Shown: positions 7,731 to 16,103 of the stretch, piece by piece
Numbering within the stretch: position 1 is the stretch's first letter
Layout: every line of letters starts with the position of its first letter
Origin: Shewanella sp. KX20019
GTDB taxonomy: Bacteria > Pseudomonadota > Gammaproteobacteria > Enterobacterales > Shewanellaceae
DNA: 64,000 bases
Assembly: GCF_016757755.1 (NCBI RefSeq)
Contig: NZ_CP068437.1
Location: forward strand, 930,001 to 994,000
Direction: 5' to 3'
Position numbers and translations under genes: made by a program
The notes under the pieces: generated by a model
Database searches by the model: none
What the model saw: only the letters and a program-made list of their open reading frames with translations
Told to the model about the DNA's origin: nothing

Positions 7731-8708
7731 ATGCCCCGGCCGAGAAGTACGCTCATTAGCCTAGAAGACACTCCTTATTATCACTGCTGTAGCCGCGTGG
7801 TTCGGCGCGCCTTTCTATGCGGAGATGATAAGTTCACGGGCAAGAATTATGACCATCGCCGGGGTTGGGTTGAAGCACAAATACTGAAGTTAACAGAAGT
7901 GTTCGCGATTGACGTAGCTGCGTATGCAGTGATGAGTAATCATTTACATATTGTGCTTTATATCGACCTCGAAACCGCGAATCAATGGTCAGATAGAGAG
8001 GTGGTCATTCAATGGCATAAGTTATTTAACGGTACTGATTTAACACAGAAATTTTCTAAAGGTGAAGTGATTGAAGAGTGCATGGTCATTCCATTAAAGC
8101 ACTTGATTGCGACATACCGTTCACGATTAAGTGATATAAGTTGGTTTATGCGTTGTCTTAATGAACCTATTGCCAGGCAAGCTAATTTTGAAGATAACTG
8201 CACAGGGCATTTCTGGGAAGGGCGTTTTAAAAGTCAGGCATTGCTAGATGAAGCTGCCGTGCTGGCCTGTATGGCTTATGTCGAGCTGAACCCTATTCGT
8301 GCTAGGGTGGCTAAAACGCCTGAGACGTCAGACTACACCAGCCTGCAGTTGAGAGTGAATGCCGCCCTGAAAGGTAAGCAACCTGCCAAGCTTTTACCTT
8401 TTATCGGTAATGAAAAAAACAATCAGCCAAAAGGTATCAACTTCTCGCTTCAAGATTACTTGATACTTGTTGATGAAACGGGTCGGATCATTCGAGATGA
8501 TAAACGAGGCGCAATTTCTTATAATGCAGAAAAGATACTGAATAGACTCAACATTCCTAGCGACAACTGGCTCAAGATTACGACTGATTTTGGTAAACTA
8601 TTCCTTGGTCCAGTCGGGTCGTTACAAGAGCTAACCCATTATTGCGAACATTTAGAAAAGCGACGACGGCACTTTGCTAGTAGCTGTCAGTACCTCTCGG
8701 CAAGTTGA
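7731..8708 (+). CDS. REP-associated tyrosine transposase (RAYT), Y1/IS200-like
   Basis: This 325-residue protein starts at an ATG with GGAG seven bases upstream. The Y1_Tnp core is clear: an N-terminal MPRPRSTLISLEDTPYYHCCSR typical of RAYTs, the metal-binding HLH motif in MSNHLHIVL (His71, His73) and the catalytic-tyrosine region MAYVELNPIRARVA. The C-terminal third is an accessory region of unknown fold. RAYTs are single-copy, domesticated relatives of IS200/IS605 transposases that cut and join hairpin REP sequences. The gene is flanked by repeats B1 and C1, which are candidate substrates. No transposon ends were recognised around the gene itself. Confidence 0.88.
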   Translation: MPRPRSTLISLEDTPYYHCCSRVVRRAFLCGDDKFTGKNYDHRRGWVEAQILKLTEVFAIDVAAYAVMSNHLHIVLYIDLETANQWSDREVVIQWHKLFNGTDLTQKFSKGEVIEECMVIPLKHLIATYRSRLSDISWFMRCLNEPIARQANFEDNCTGHFWEGRFKSQALLDEAAVLACMAYVELNPIRARVAKTPETSDYTSLQLRVNAALKGKQPAKLLPFIGNEKNNQPKGINFSLQDYLILVDETGRIIRDDKRGAISYNAEKILNRLNIPSDNWLKITTDFGKLFLGPVGSLQELTHYCEHLEKRRRHFASSCQYLSAS

Positions 8709-8948
8709 ACCACCAACATAACAACCCCTTCTGTTTTTAAAGCATTCTAAAAGCAAACTTACTATGTCTAAAATTCACCAGTTTTCCGCTTAACCTACTT
8801 TGTTATTGCCTTTTATCCAGGTAAACAATACTCATACACGAACTACAGGCTTGATAATCACAGTTGTGCATCTTGCAATGGAAATAGATCCGTATGTTGC
8901 TGATTGATAATGGGTGGCTATAGAATTTTAGCTGATTGTGGCGTTAGG

Positions 8949-9278
8949 CTACTTTGCAACCTTCTCTTCCCACTCGGCAGCCCAATTTCTTAACGGATTT
9001 AGAGTATCCATTAAGGACAATCCTAATTCTGTTAATTTATAGCCTTCAGATGTTGTAAAAACCAATTCAGCTTCAGTCAATTGCTTAATTCTAGTGTTTA
9101 AAACAGATGGCGACATACCGTCACATCGCTCTTGTAATCCTCTAAAACTGAGAGGAGTGGAGTTAAGTTCCCACATAATTCTCATGTTCCATTTTCGACC
9201 TAGCAAATCAAAAACAGCCATGATAGCTACACCCGAACTTGATCCTCTTACTAACTTTTTAGGTAGTGGTGTTGTCAT
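8949..9278 (-). CDS. HxlR-family winged-helix regulator
   Basis: This 109-residue protein shows the HxlR pattern: DLLGRKWNMRIMWELNSTPLSFRGLQERCDGMSP, then LNTRIKQLTEAELV and GYKLTELG, followed by a C-terminal dimer helix. HxlR proteins are small DNA-binding repressors or activators that often respond to reactive electrophiles or redox signals. It carries no conserved N-terminal redox cysteine; its only Cys is in the HTH region. It is divergent from a YciI-like gene, and an inverted repeat in the shared spacer looks like its operator. Confidence 0.88.
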   Translation of the reverse strand: MTTPLPKKLVRGSSSGVAIMAVFDLLGRKWNMRIMWELNSTPLSFRGLQERCDGMSPSVLNTRIKQLTEAELVFTTSEGYKLTELGLSLMDTLNPLRNWAAEWEEKVAK

Positions 9279-9298
9279 ATCATTGCGCTTCTAAAAAA

Positions 9299-9330
9299 GT
9301 AGCGGTATAGTTTGCTACGAAATAAGTAGC
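9299..9330. promoter_or_regulatory. Putative HxlR operator
   Basis: GTAGC (9299-9303) and GCTAC (9314-9318) form an inverted repeat with a 10-bp spacer, and a third GTAGC follows at 9326-9330. The site lies in the 88-bp spacer between the divergent HxlR and YciI-like genes, where an autoregulating HxlR dimer would bind. Confidence 0.55.
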
Positions 9331-9366
9331 GATTTTATATTAATCTATTTAGAAAGCGAGAATTAT

Positions 9367-9654
9367 ATGTATTTAGTAGATATGAGTTTTACTGACATGG
9401 AAAAAATCACACCGGAACTAACTGCACATCATAAGAGTTATCTGGAAAAAGAATATAAATTAAACAAGCTGATGTTTGGAGGCAGAAAAGTACCTCGAAC
9501 AGGGGGGATACTTATTTCACAACATGCGAGTGAGTATGAGCTTCAACAGGTTCTAAACTCAGACCCATTCGTTAAAAGTGGAGCTGTAGCTTATTCAATT
9601 ACTGAATTCATTCCTGTAATGGCCTCTAAAGGTTATGAAAGCATCATAGCCTAA
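9367..9654 (+). CDS. YciI-like protein
   Basis: This 95-residue protein has the dimeric alpha-beta barrel pattern of the YCII family: an N-terminal strand MYLVDMSF, the conserved His in ELTAHHKSYLEKEYKL, GGILISQHASEYELQQVLNSDPFVKSGAVAYSITEF. YciI relatives are thought to be small enzymes acting on unstable aromatic or peptide metabolites; no substrate is indicated. The ATG has GCGAG upstream. The adjacent divergent HxlR regulator and the operator-like site suggest that this is the regulated target. Confidence 0.82.
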   Translation: MYLVDMSFTDMEKITPELTAHHKSYLEKEYKLNKLMFGGRKVPRTGGILISQHASEYELQQVLNSDPFVKSGAVAYSITEFIPVMASKGYESIIA

Positions 9655-9746
9655 CAAGCTGTTAAACAAGAACAAATACAGTTGGTTTTTGTTCTTTCGT
9701 CGCTTATCATCGTCAACTATATTTAGCCTGCTAACAGTTTCGAACT

Positions 9747-9962
9747 ATGGTTACCTTCATGTTTATTGTCATTGCAGTAATTGGTGTCGCGTTGCTCCTG
9801 ATACCAACAGAGTTCATCTTAGCGTTTGATGGTCAAACTGGACGCTGGCTATATGAGCACGCAAAAGACAAAGAAAAAGGAGTGAGTAAAGCTAGAAAAT
9901 TTTACAGGCTTCTTGGTGCTTCTTGTTTAATTGTCTCAGTCAGTTTCTTGATATTCACCTAA
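9747..9962 (+). CDS. Small membrane protein, unknown
   Basis: This 71-residue frame predicts an N-terminal transmembrane helix (residues about 3-24), a polar stretch GQTGRWLYEHAKDKEKGVSKARKFYR and a C-terminal hydrophobic helix (about 53-70). It looks like a genuine two-helix membrane protein, but the ribosome site is weak and I do not recognise the family. It could belong to the same accessory cluster as the HxlR/YciI pair. Confidence 0.5.
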   Translation: MVTFMFIVIAVIGVALLLIPTEFILAFDGQTGRWLYEHAKDKEKGVSKARKFYRLLGASCLIVSVSFLIFT

Positions 9963-10031
9963 GAGATAAAAACAGGACAGCTTTTCTTTTTATTGACTGT
10001 ATATTTAAAACTCAAATGACGAATGATTGTA

Positions 10032-10350
10032 CTTTTCTAATCTGGTGTATATGCGGCTGAGGCCTTCGGTTTCAGGGCGAAGTTTCGCATTGTAAAACTC
10101 TCTGAGCGAGAGATAGGGGTATCGAACTGGCCGTTAAACATGGAAGTTGTTGGAAACCGCAGAGCGGACATGGCCATTTCTGTTCCATACATAATTTGGC
10201 ATTCCCTCCGTCCTTGGAGGTCTGACGGCGCAAAGCGTGCCTTAGTAGCGTCTGCACATACGCCGACCGCAGGTCATTGAAACCACCTTTGCCTGAACGT
10301 AACGCATTTCTGTCCAAAAACGTCTCTAAAGCGATCAAACCTAATTGTTT
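10032..10350 (+). repeat. Dispersed repeat family C, copy 2 (long form)
   Basis: This copy starts CTTTTCTAATCTGGTG and has ATGCGGCTGAGGCC, then TTCTGTTCCATACATAATTT with CCTTGGAGGTC, and ends ACGCCGACCGCAGGTCATTG with a GTAACGC...GTCCAAAA tail. The ends match C4 (37394-37525); the middle module matches C5 (53300-53551); the tail matches C1. It fills most of the 9963-10533 gap. A frame of 117 codons on the minus strand across it (10072-10425) is rejected as a gene. Confidence 0.8.
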
Positions 10351-10533
10351 ACCGACCGCTAGGTGCTTTTCTATGATGCTTAAATTGTGGGTTAACCCAT
10401 AAATATTTACCCGTGACTTGCTCATTGTATTTGACGATTTTGATTGGATTAATATAGCAATAGCGGTTAAGTTCTTATCTACTGCATTGATTTGTGGCTG
10501 TGAATACTTTGACTCAATATTAAGGAAAATAAA

Positions 10534-10908
10534 ATGGGATTGTTAGATTCGCTGATGGGAAATGCTTCAGAGGTTAACCTTGAAGAGCTGACAGAAGAGC
10601 TTAGCCCGATATTGGCTGACAATGAGTCGCTGAGCTTAGCCTACAAAGTGATTCGAGATATGTTTGTCTTTACCAATAAACGCCTGATCTTAATCGATAA
10701 GCAGGGAGTGACGGGGAAAAAGGTTAGCTACCATTCAGTGCCTTATAAAGCGATAACCCATTTTGAGGTAGAAACAGCGGGCAGATTTGATATGGATGCA
10801 GAGCTAAAATTGTGGATCTCGGGTCAAAAAGAGCCGTTAGTTAAGGAGTTAAAACGAGGCACAGATGTGGTCGGCATTCAAAAGACCATTGCTAACTTTT
10901 CACTGTAA
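10534..10908 (+). CDS. Bacterial PH-domain protein
   Basis: This 124-residue protein fits the bacterial pleckstrin-homology group (PF08000-type): a helical N-terminus, then strands with VIRDMFVFTNKRLILIDKQGVTGKKVSYHSVPYKAITHFEVETAG and LKLWISGQKEPLVKELKRGTDVVGIQKTIANF. Such proteins are cytosolic, often oligomeric, and of unknown role. The ATG follows AAGGAAAATAAA. It is monocistronic and convergent with the AAA ATPase gene. Confidence 0.8.
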   Translation: MGLLDSLMGNASEVNLEELTEELSPILADNESLSLAYKVIRDMFVFTNKRLILIDKQGVTGKKVSYHSVPYKAITHFEVETAGRFDMDAELKLWISGQKEPLVKELKRGTDVVGIQKTIANFSL

Positions 10909-10955
10909 CTTGTTGCTAGATTCATCTCTCCGACAAAGAACATTGCCGCAGCACC

Positions 10956-12137
10956 TTAGCTGCGGTTTTGCCAACGCCAACTTGGCTTAGTCAAAATATC
11001 CTGCCCAATAATCTCTGTTTGCCCGAGTTGTTTATCTAGCTCAATCAAGTTGCAATCTTCAAACTGATTTAACGAATTAATCAATCTATTCGCATGAGAC
11101 ACCACCCATAACTGACAGCGCTCTGATGCTTTCACTATAAGCCGAGATAATGCTGGCAGTAGATCGGGGTGCAGGCTGGTTTCTGGCTCATTGAGTACCA
11201 TTAACTCGGGTGGTCTTGGTGTTAGCAAAGCAGCAACGAGCAACAGGTAACGCAGCGTGCCATCGGATAGTTCTGCAGCATTGAGCGGCCTAAGTAGACC
11301 GTGTTGGTGAAACTTAACGGTTAACATGCCATTAGATTCATATTCGATAATCACATGTGCGCCGGGGAAAGCATCACTGACGGCGCTATCGAATGCATCA
11401 CGATCGCCCACTTCAAAGATGGTTTGAATAGCGGAGGCTAAATCTCTACCATCATGGTGCAGCACAGGGGTTCGAGTGCCTAGCTGTGGCTTTCTGGCTG
11501 GGGCGTCATTGTCACTGCGAAAATGATCGTAAAAACGCCAGGCGCGAATGTTGTCTCGTAGGCGTATCACCTCGGGCGTTCGCTCGGGGTCGGCAAGTTC
11601 AGTAAAGATACTGTCGCTATGTTGCATGTGCACATTGAGTGTTTGCCAGCCTGCTTGTTTTGCGCCTTCGGTGCGGCTTTTGACTAATGCTGAGCGGCGT
11701 TCAAGCAATACCGTACTTGGACGATAGGAGTTACCTACCCAAATAGCTTCACGCTTAATCTGCGGATCTAAGCCAAACAAGGTGGTGGAGTCTGGTTTTG
11801 GCAGTCCGAGTTCAATCAAGTAACTAAATTCATCACTAGCAAAGCCGAGCCTTAGCCGTTTGACCTGTTGCCTTACGCTGGGTTCTACTGGCGCCTCTTC
11901 CGCTAGCATGGCCCGTGACAATGTCTCTGGTCCTGCCCAGAAGCTTGAGTCTAAACCACCTTCTAGCGCTAAGGCATTGACCACACCACCTTGGGCTGTT
12001 TGCGCCAGCAGCCGTAATGCTTTGTATAAGTTGGACTTGCCACTGCCATTAGCACCCGTGACGAGATTGAGTCGTGCCAAGGGAATAGTGACATTCCGTA
12101 AAGAGCGATAGTTTTCAATGGCGAGTGTGGTTAGCAT
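10956..12137 (-). CDS. AAA family ATPase (RecF/OLD-like, AAA_21)
   Basis: This 393-residue ABC-type ATPase has Walker A TGANGSGKSN (about 29-38) directly after an N-terminal IENYRSLRNVTIPLA strand, a signature-like LSDGTLRYLLLVAALL (about 288-303), and Walker B MVLNEPETSLHPDLLPALSRLI (about 313-334), where Asn replaces the usual Asp. The D-loop and switch His (WVVSHANRLINSL) are present. There is no TOPRIM nuclease domain, so it is not a full OLD nuclease. Members of this group are of unknown function; some relatives act in DNA repair or phage defence, but no partner nuclease is next to it here. Confidence 0.8.
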   Translation of the reverse strand: MLTTLAIENYRSLRNVTIPLARLNLVTGANGSGKSNLYKALRLLAQTAQGGVVNALALEGGLDSSFWAGPETLSRAMLAEEAPVEPSVRQQVKRLRLGFASDEFSYLIELGLPKPDSTTLFGLDPQIKREAIWVGNSYRPSTVLLERRSALVKSRTEGAKQAGWQTLNVHMQHSDSIFTELADPERTPEVIRLRDNIRAWRFYDHFRSDNDAPARKPQLGTRTPVLHHDGRDLASAIQTIFEVGDRDAFDSAVSDAFPGAHVIIEYESNGMLTVKFHQHGLLRPLNAAELSDGTLRYLLLVAALLTPRPPELMVLNEPETSLHPDLLPALSRLIVKASERCQLWVVSHANRLINSLNQFEDCNLIELDKQLGQTEIIGQDILTKPSWRWQNRS

Positions 12138-12257
12138 TTCGTGCTCATTTCTACAAATGGGTCTAGTGTCACTTTAACGATCAAAGGCTATCGATGTCTA
12201 TGATGAGTCATGGGAAAATATAAAGTGAACTGCAGATCATAATCCCACCACCTGACA

Positions 12258-12683
12258 TTACGATTGATAGATGTTGGGTTGCCAGACTTGCATTAACGTT
12301 TCGGGGTTTTCAATCGCTTTAAAACCAAACTGAGCATATAGACCATGTGCGTCTTTGGTCGCTAATACGATGCGCCTTAATCCCTGTAAGTCATCGTGTG
12401 CAACGATATGGGTCATTAACCACTTACTTAAACCCAAACCACGGTAACTTTCTAGGATAAAGACATCTGCCAAGTAGGCATATGTTGCTCTATCGGTGAT
12501 GAGTCTGGCAAAGCCAATTTGTTGCTGCTGCTGATTAAACACGGCAAAACATAAGCTATTAGTAATAGCTTTCTTTAGAGTCGACTTGGAGATCCCTTTA
12601 GCCCAATAGCTGTTTGAGATAAATTGATAGATAACATCAAACTCAAATTGGCTGTTATCGGTACTGATGCTGAATCCTTTCAT
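12258..12683 (-). CDS. GNAT family N-acetyltransferase
   Basis: This 141-residue single GNAT domain has the core YAYLADVFILESYRGLGLSKWLMTHIVAHDDL, where RGLGLSKWL is the acetyl-CoA pyrophosphate loop, and the closing motif LATKDAHGLYAQFGFKAIENP. The substrate is unknown. It is 26 bp from the end of rimJ on the same strand, so the two probably form an operon. Confidence 0.85.
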   Translation of the reverse strand: MKGFSISTDNSQFEFDVIYQFISNSYWAKGISKSTLKKAITNSLCFAVFNQQQQQIGFARLITDRATYAYLADVFILESYRGLGLSKWLMTHIVAHDDLQGLRRIVLATKDAHGLYAQFGFKAIENPETLMQVWQPNIYQS

Positions 12684-12709
12684 AGTGGCTCTCGTTTTGT
12701 ATACTGGTA

Positions 12710-13315
12710 TTAGGGATGAACGTTTGGGTTAATCTTCGACGTCAGTACATGGTCTTGCCAGCGACCGGCGATCTTCAAATAAGACTTGGCGATTCCTTCC
12801 TGCTCAAAGCCTAACTTGTCGAGCACTGCGGCACTACGATTGTTGGTGATAATATAGTTTGCCATGATGCGATGTAAGCCCATGCTATCAAAGGCATAGT
12901 TAATGGCAGCTTGCAGGACTTCATACATATAGCCACGACCTTCATATCTCTTAGCGACAGAATAGCCGAGATTACACGCCTGAAAAATACCCATTACGAT
13001 ATTGCTGAAGTTGCACACCGCAATGATCTCTGTCTGGCTTTTGTTGAGCGCGACAAGTTTTAGTGCGCTGCCATCCTCATACTGCTTAAGGTTCTCTGTA
13101 AGTTGGTGTTGCCAATATGCGATGGTATAAAACTCTTCAGATCGTAGTGGCTCCCACAGCGCTAAATGCGATTGATTTTGCTGGTAGTAATCTCGTATGA
13201 GCTCAGCGTCAACAGAGGTTAACATTAACAGGCTAGTTCTTTCTGTTTCTATCACTGGCGTGATCGTGCTTAAAGGCCTGTTACTTAAAGAGCCGTTGCT
13301 TAAAGTTCTGTCCAT
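12710..13315 (-). CDS. rimJ: RimJ-like ribosomal-protein-alanine N-acetyltransferase
   Basis: This 201-residue protein aligns by eye with E. coli RimJ over its length: RTSLLMLTSVDAELIRDYY, HLALWEPLRSEEFYT, CNFSNIVMGIFQACNLGYSV, RYEGRGYMYEVLQAAINYAF, HRIMANYIITNNRS, VLDKLGFEQEGIAKSYLKI and RWQDHVLTS. RimJ acetylates the N-terminal alanine of ribosomal protein S5. The extra 20 N-terminal residues are low in complexity, so the true start could be a little downstream. Confidence 0.8.
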   Translation of the reverse strand: MDRTLSNGSLSNRPLSTITPVIETERTSLLMLTSVDAELIRDYYQQNQSHLALWEPLRSEEFYTIAYWQHQLTENLKQYEDGSALKLVALNKSQTEIIAVCNFSNIVMGIFQACNLGYSVAKRYEGRGYMYEVLQAAINYAFDSMGLHRIMANYIITNNRSAAVLDKLGFEQEGIAKSYLKIAGRWQDHVLTSKINPNVHP

Positions 13316-13331
13316 GAATAGGTGTCCTATC

Positions 13332-13644
13332 TATACCCGTTCCACTTGAATATGCTCGTTTCAGAGGCATTGTGCGAGTTCAATTCTAGGCGCATTAACA
13401 TAGAAATGGTTATTCCCTTTTAAGTTAGTGCAACAACGAAGTGGGCTTGCACAACGCCTTCGTTGATGGGTTTTAATGGGCTTTACTCTGTGTTATTGAT
13501 TTTACTAAGGGAACGACCATTAGTGGTAATCAATGCCTCGCATACATGGATGTAGGTGCTTAGGTTCAGCCTGGAGCAATGAACCTGTGATTAAAGCCCA
13601 TTAAACTCCCACTGAATCCTGCATTTTCACGTAGAACGGGTATA
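13332..13644. mobile_element. MITE-like element, copy 1 (ATACCCGTTC ends)
   Basis: This 313-bp intergenic element is bounded by inverted ends TATACCCGTTCCAC and its complement GTAGAACGGGTATA. Inside are nested inverted repeats, such as CAACGAAG...CTTCGTTG and AATGGTTATTCCCTT against AAGGGAACGACCATT. It is nearly identical to the element at 30824-31087, except for an insertion of about 50 bp after AATGCCT. It has no coding capacity. It fills the gap between rimJ and the M19 gene. Confidence 0.85.
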
Positions 13645-13685
13645 GTTGTTTTATTTGTAGGTTTAAATTATATAAGCCAATGTAT

Positions 13686-14840
13686 TTAGATCAACACATC
13701 ACTCAGTACTCTTTGCCAATTTTGTCCCATGATCTTATCGCGATCATTACCGCTAAAGCCGGCTTTGCCTAAGGCGAAGTCAATTCGATTCATGCGATCG
13801 ATATGGTTAAGCTCAGGGATCACCACATGTTCAGGCTCTACATCGTAACCAAGGACCTTTTTCTCGCGCAGACTATGCCACCAACCAAGGTACTGTTTTA
13901 CCCCTTCGGCATTATTGTTGTTCAGTTTGAGCAAGTTTTTCTGGCCGCGCAGTGGGTAGTCATTGGCAATGGCGACAGCATCAATACCACCGACATTAGC
14001 GACATGTTTAAGATGGTTAATGTAGTGATCAACGGTTGGCACTTTGTCGTTAGTTAGCCAAAAGCTCATCATAAACACGCCGAATAAACCGCCGCTGTCG
14101 GCGATCGCTTTAATCACCTCATCTGGGCTACAACGGGCATGATTGACCAAAGCACGCACCGCGCCATGACTTTGCACTATGGGCATACGGCTAACTCTGG
14201 CGGTATCTAGCGCCGCTTGTGGACTTGAATGGCTAACATCGACCAGGATATTCTTGTCATTCAGCTTATTAATTAGTGTGTTACCTGCTTTGGTTAGCGG
14301 CAGGTTAAGCCCGCCACTGGCATCATTATCAAGTGCGCCGCCACTAAATTTATTGCCGTAATGATGAGTCAGTTGCAGCGCTCTTAACCCTTGGCGATGA
14401 AACTCGTCAACTTGGCTTAAGTCATTATCAATGCTGCCCTCGACGCAATCCGAACCCTGGATCTGGAAGTACACTACAGTGCGATCAGTTTGCTTGGCTC
14501 GGTTAATGTCATTGCCGTTAAGCCCAAGAATGAGTTTATCGCTGTTGGCTTCAACGCGGCTTTTTGCCGCTTTGATGCTTTTAATACAAGCTTGATAAGT
14601 ACGTTTGTAGTTGGTGGTGCCATCAGGTTGTTTTATCGCTTCAATGGCTGAGATATCGCAAAGGTAAGCATCAATGTTTGACGCTGCTAAATCAGCGAGG
14701 TCATCGGGGAGAAAACAAAGACCATCGACAAACAGGCGTTTATGCTCTTTGGCTAATGCGGGCAGAGGGCCAAGCTGGCTCAAGAGCGTACCCGCGGCAA
14801 GACCTTTAATAAGTTGACGTCGATTAATTAATTGCTGCAT
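13686..14840 (-). CDS. M19 (membrane dipeptidase-like) protein with Tat signal, atypical metal site
   Basis: This 384-residue protein starts at an ATG preceded by GGGAG (a GTG five codons upstream is less likely). It opens with a twin-arginine signal, INRRQLIKGLAAGTLLSQLG, so it is probably exported folded. The M19 dipeptidase fold is recognisable: the Glu-Gly region near 134, VDVSHSSPQAALD (His204), SHGAVRAL (His225) and AIANDYPLRG near the last metal ligand. However, the N-terminal zinc motif DGHxD reads DGLCF (39-43), so both the His and the Asp are missing. Catalysis by the normal binuclear zinc mechanism is therefore doubtful. It is divergent from a TAXI-TRAP transporter. Confidence 0.75.
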   Translation of the reverse strand: MQQLINRRQLIKGLAAGTLLSQLGPLPALAKEHKRLFVDGLCFLPDDLADLAASNIDAYLCDISAIEAIKQPDGTTNYKRTYQACIKSIKAAKSRVEANSDKLILGLNGNDINRAKQTDRTVVYFQIQGSDCVEGSIDNDLSQVDEFHRQGLRALQLTHHYGNKFSGGALDNDASGGLNLPLTKAGNTLINKLNDKNILVDVSHSSPQAALDTARVSRMPIVQSHGAVRALVNHARCSPDEVIKAIADSGGLFGVFMMSFWLTNDKVPTVDHYINHLKHVANVGGIDAVAIANDYPLRGQKNLLKLNNNNAEGVKQYLGWWHSLREKKVLGYDVEPEHVVIPELNHIDRMNRIDFALGKAGFSGNDRDKIMGQNWQRVLSDVLI

Positions 14841-15045
14841 CGGTTTCTCCCACACTAGGCATTGATTAGGTTACTTTTATTGTTATCCCCCCATAGTATC
14901 CTATCGACTTCGACTATTCGATATCTTGACAATGATTGAGCCTTAAGTGACTATTCGAGGCCAAATTGAAGTGAAATTATTAATAATTAAAGGCTTTTAA
15001 ATCAAAGTCTAATATATGAAAGTTAACAAAATTAAGGGGAAGGCT

Positions 15046-15972
15046 ATGTTTCATCGCGCGTTAGCACTTGCACTACTATTGGTATTGCCAGCGTCAGTTC
15101 AAGCCGAAAACTATTCGATTGGCACCGGTGGTCAAAGCGGGATCTATTACCCTTTTGGTGGGGCATTAGCCAAAGTATGGTCTGATAAAGTGCCTGAAGT
15201 GAATGTTAAAGCGGAAGTGACAGCAGCTTCTGTAGAGAACACTATCAAGGTGGTACGCGGTGATATGATCGCCGGGATCGCCATGGGCAATGTAGTACTC
15301 GATGCCTATAAAGGCGAAGGTAAATTTAGAAGTGCCATGCCAGTGAAAACTCTGTTCGCACTCTACCCAAATCTAGTGCACGCCATCAGCTTAGAAAAAT
15401 CAGGCATTACCTCTCTGGCTGATCTCAAGGGTAAGCGTATCTCTTTGGGCGCTCCTGCAAGTGGTACCGCTGTGACTTCAGCAGCATTGCTTGAATCAAT
15501 CGGTATTGATGTTAAAAAAGATATCACCGCGGTTTATCTTAATTACGCCGAAACGACTAACGCATTAGCGAACGGTCAAATAGATGCCGGCTTTATTGTT
15601 GGCGGCCAAGGTGTTGGCGCTGTGACTCAAGTTGCGCTAACCCATAAGATTAATATTATCCCAGTATCTGCTGCCCAAAGCGCTGCATTTATCGCGAAAA
15701 ATCCAGCTTATAGTAACTACACGATCCCAAGCGACGTGTATAACAATGTTGCTGCAGTATCGACGTTAAGCGTGTGGAATGTGATTGTTGTCAGTGCCAA
15801 AATGAGTGATGAGATGGCATTTAATCTGACTAAAGCAGCCTTTGAAAATATGGGTGAAGTGCAGAAAGTGGTTAAAGTGGCGGACGCTACGACACCTGAA
15901 AATGCTAATCGCTTGAAAGGGGTGCCATTACATCCTGGCGCGCAAAAGTACTTAGACTCTCTTAGCAAATAA
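15046..15972 (+). CDS. TAXI family TRAP transporter solute-binding protein
   Basis: This protein has 308 residues from the ATG chosen because AAGGGGAAGG lies just upstream; an in-frame ATG ten codons earlier is possible. It has a Sec signal peptide, MFHRALALALLLVLPASVQA, then IGTGGQSGIYYPFGGALAKVW, DMIAGIAMGNVVLDAYKG, LADLKGKRISLGAPASGT and GQIDAGFIVGGQG, all typical of TAXI proteins. These periplasmic receptors capture ligands such as glutamate or other carboxylates for a fused TRAP permease. The permease gene follows after a spacer full of hairpins, which may explain a higher expression of this subunit. Confidence 0.92.
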   Translation: MFHRALALALLLVLPASVQAENYSIGTGGQSGIYYPFGGALAKVWSDKVPEVNVKAEVTAASVENTIKVVRGDMIAGIAMGNVVLDAYKGEGKFRSAMPVKTLFALYPNLVHAISLEKSGITSLADLKGKRISLGAPASGTAVTSAALLESIGIDVKKDITAVYLNYAETTNALANGQIDAGFIVGGQGVGAVTQVALTHKINIIPVSAAQSAAFIAKNPAYSNYTIPSDVYNNVAAVSTLSVWNVIVVSAKMSDEMAFNLTKAAFENMGEVQKVVKVADATTPENANRLKGVPLHPGAQKYLDSLSK

Positions 15973-15987
15973 TCTCTTTAATCACTG

Positions 15988-16090
15988 GCACTTATATTCT
16001 ATAAGTGCATTGCAACATCGACAAAGGCAACTAAGTAGTTGCCTTTGCGTTATTTAGGCCATTGAGTTGGCTGGTGCAAACTCAATGGCC
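15988..16090 (+). promoter_or_regulatory. Three consecutive RNA hairpins between TRAP binding protein and permease
   Basis: GCACTTATA/TATAAGTGC (15988-16008, 3-base loop), AAAGGCAACT/AGTTGCCTTT (16023-16046, terminator-like with a weak T tract) and GGCCATTGAGTT/AACTCAATGGCC (16057-16090, 10-base loop) fill the spacer. The last ends three bases before the AAGGATAA ribosome site. The middle hairpin could be a partial terminator, and all could protect the 3' end of the upstream message. Confidence 0.7.
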
Positions 16091-16103
16091 TCAAGGATAA
16101 ATT

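Noticed and set aside
10072..10425. 117-codon frame on the minus strand
   Set aside because: It lies across repeat C2, whose copies elsewhere do not keep the frame open.
10956..12137. AAA ATPase as part of a phage-defence system
   Set aside because: No nuclease, reverse transcriptase or other effector gene is adjacent; the ATPase stands alone.
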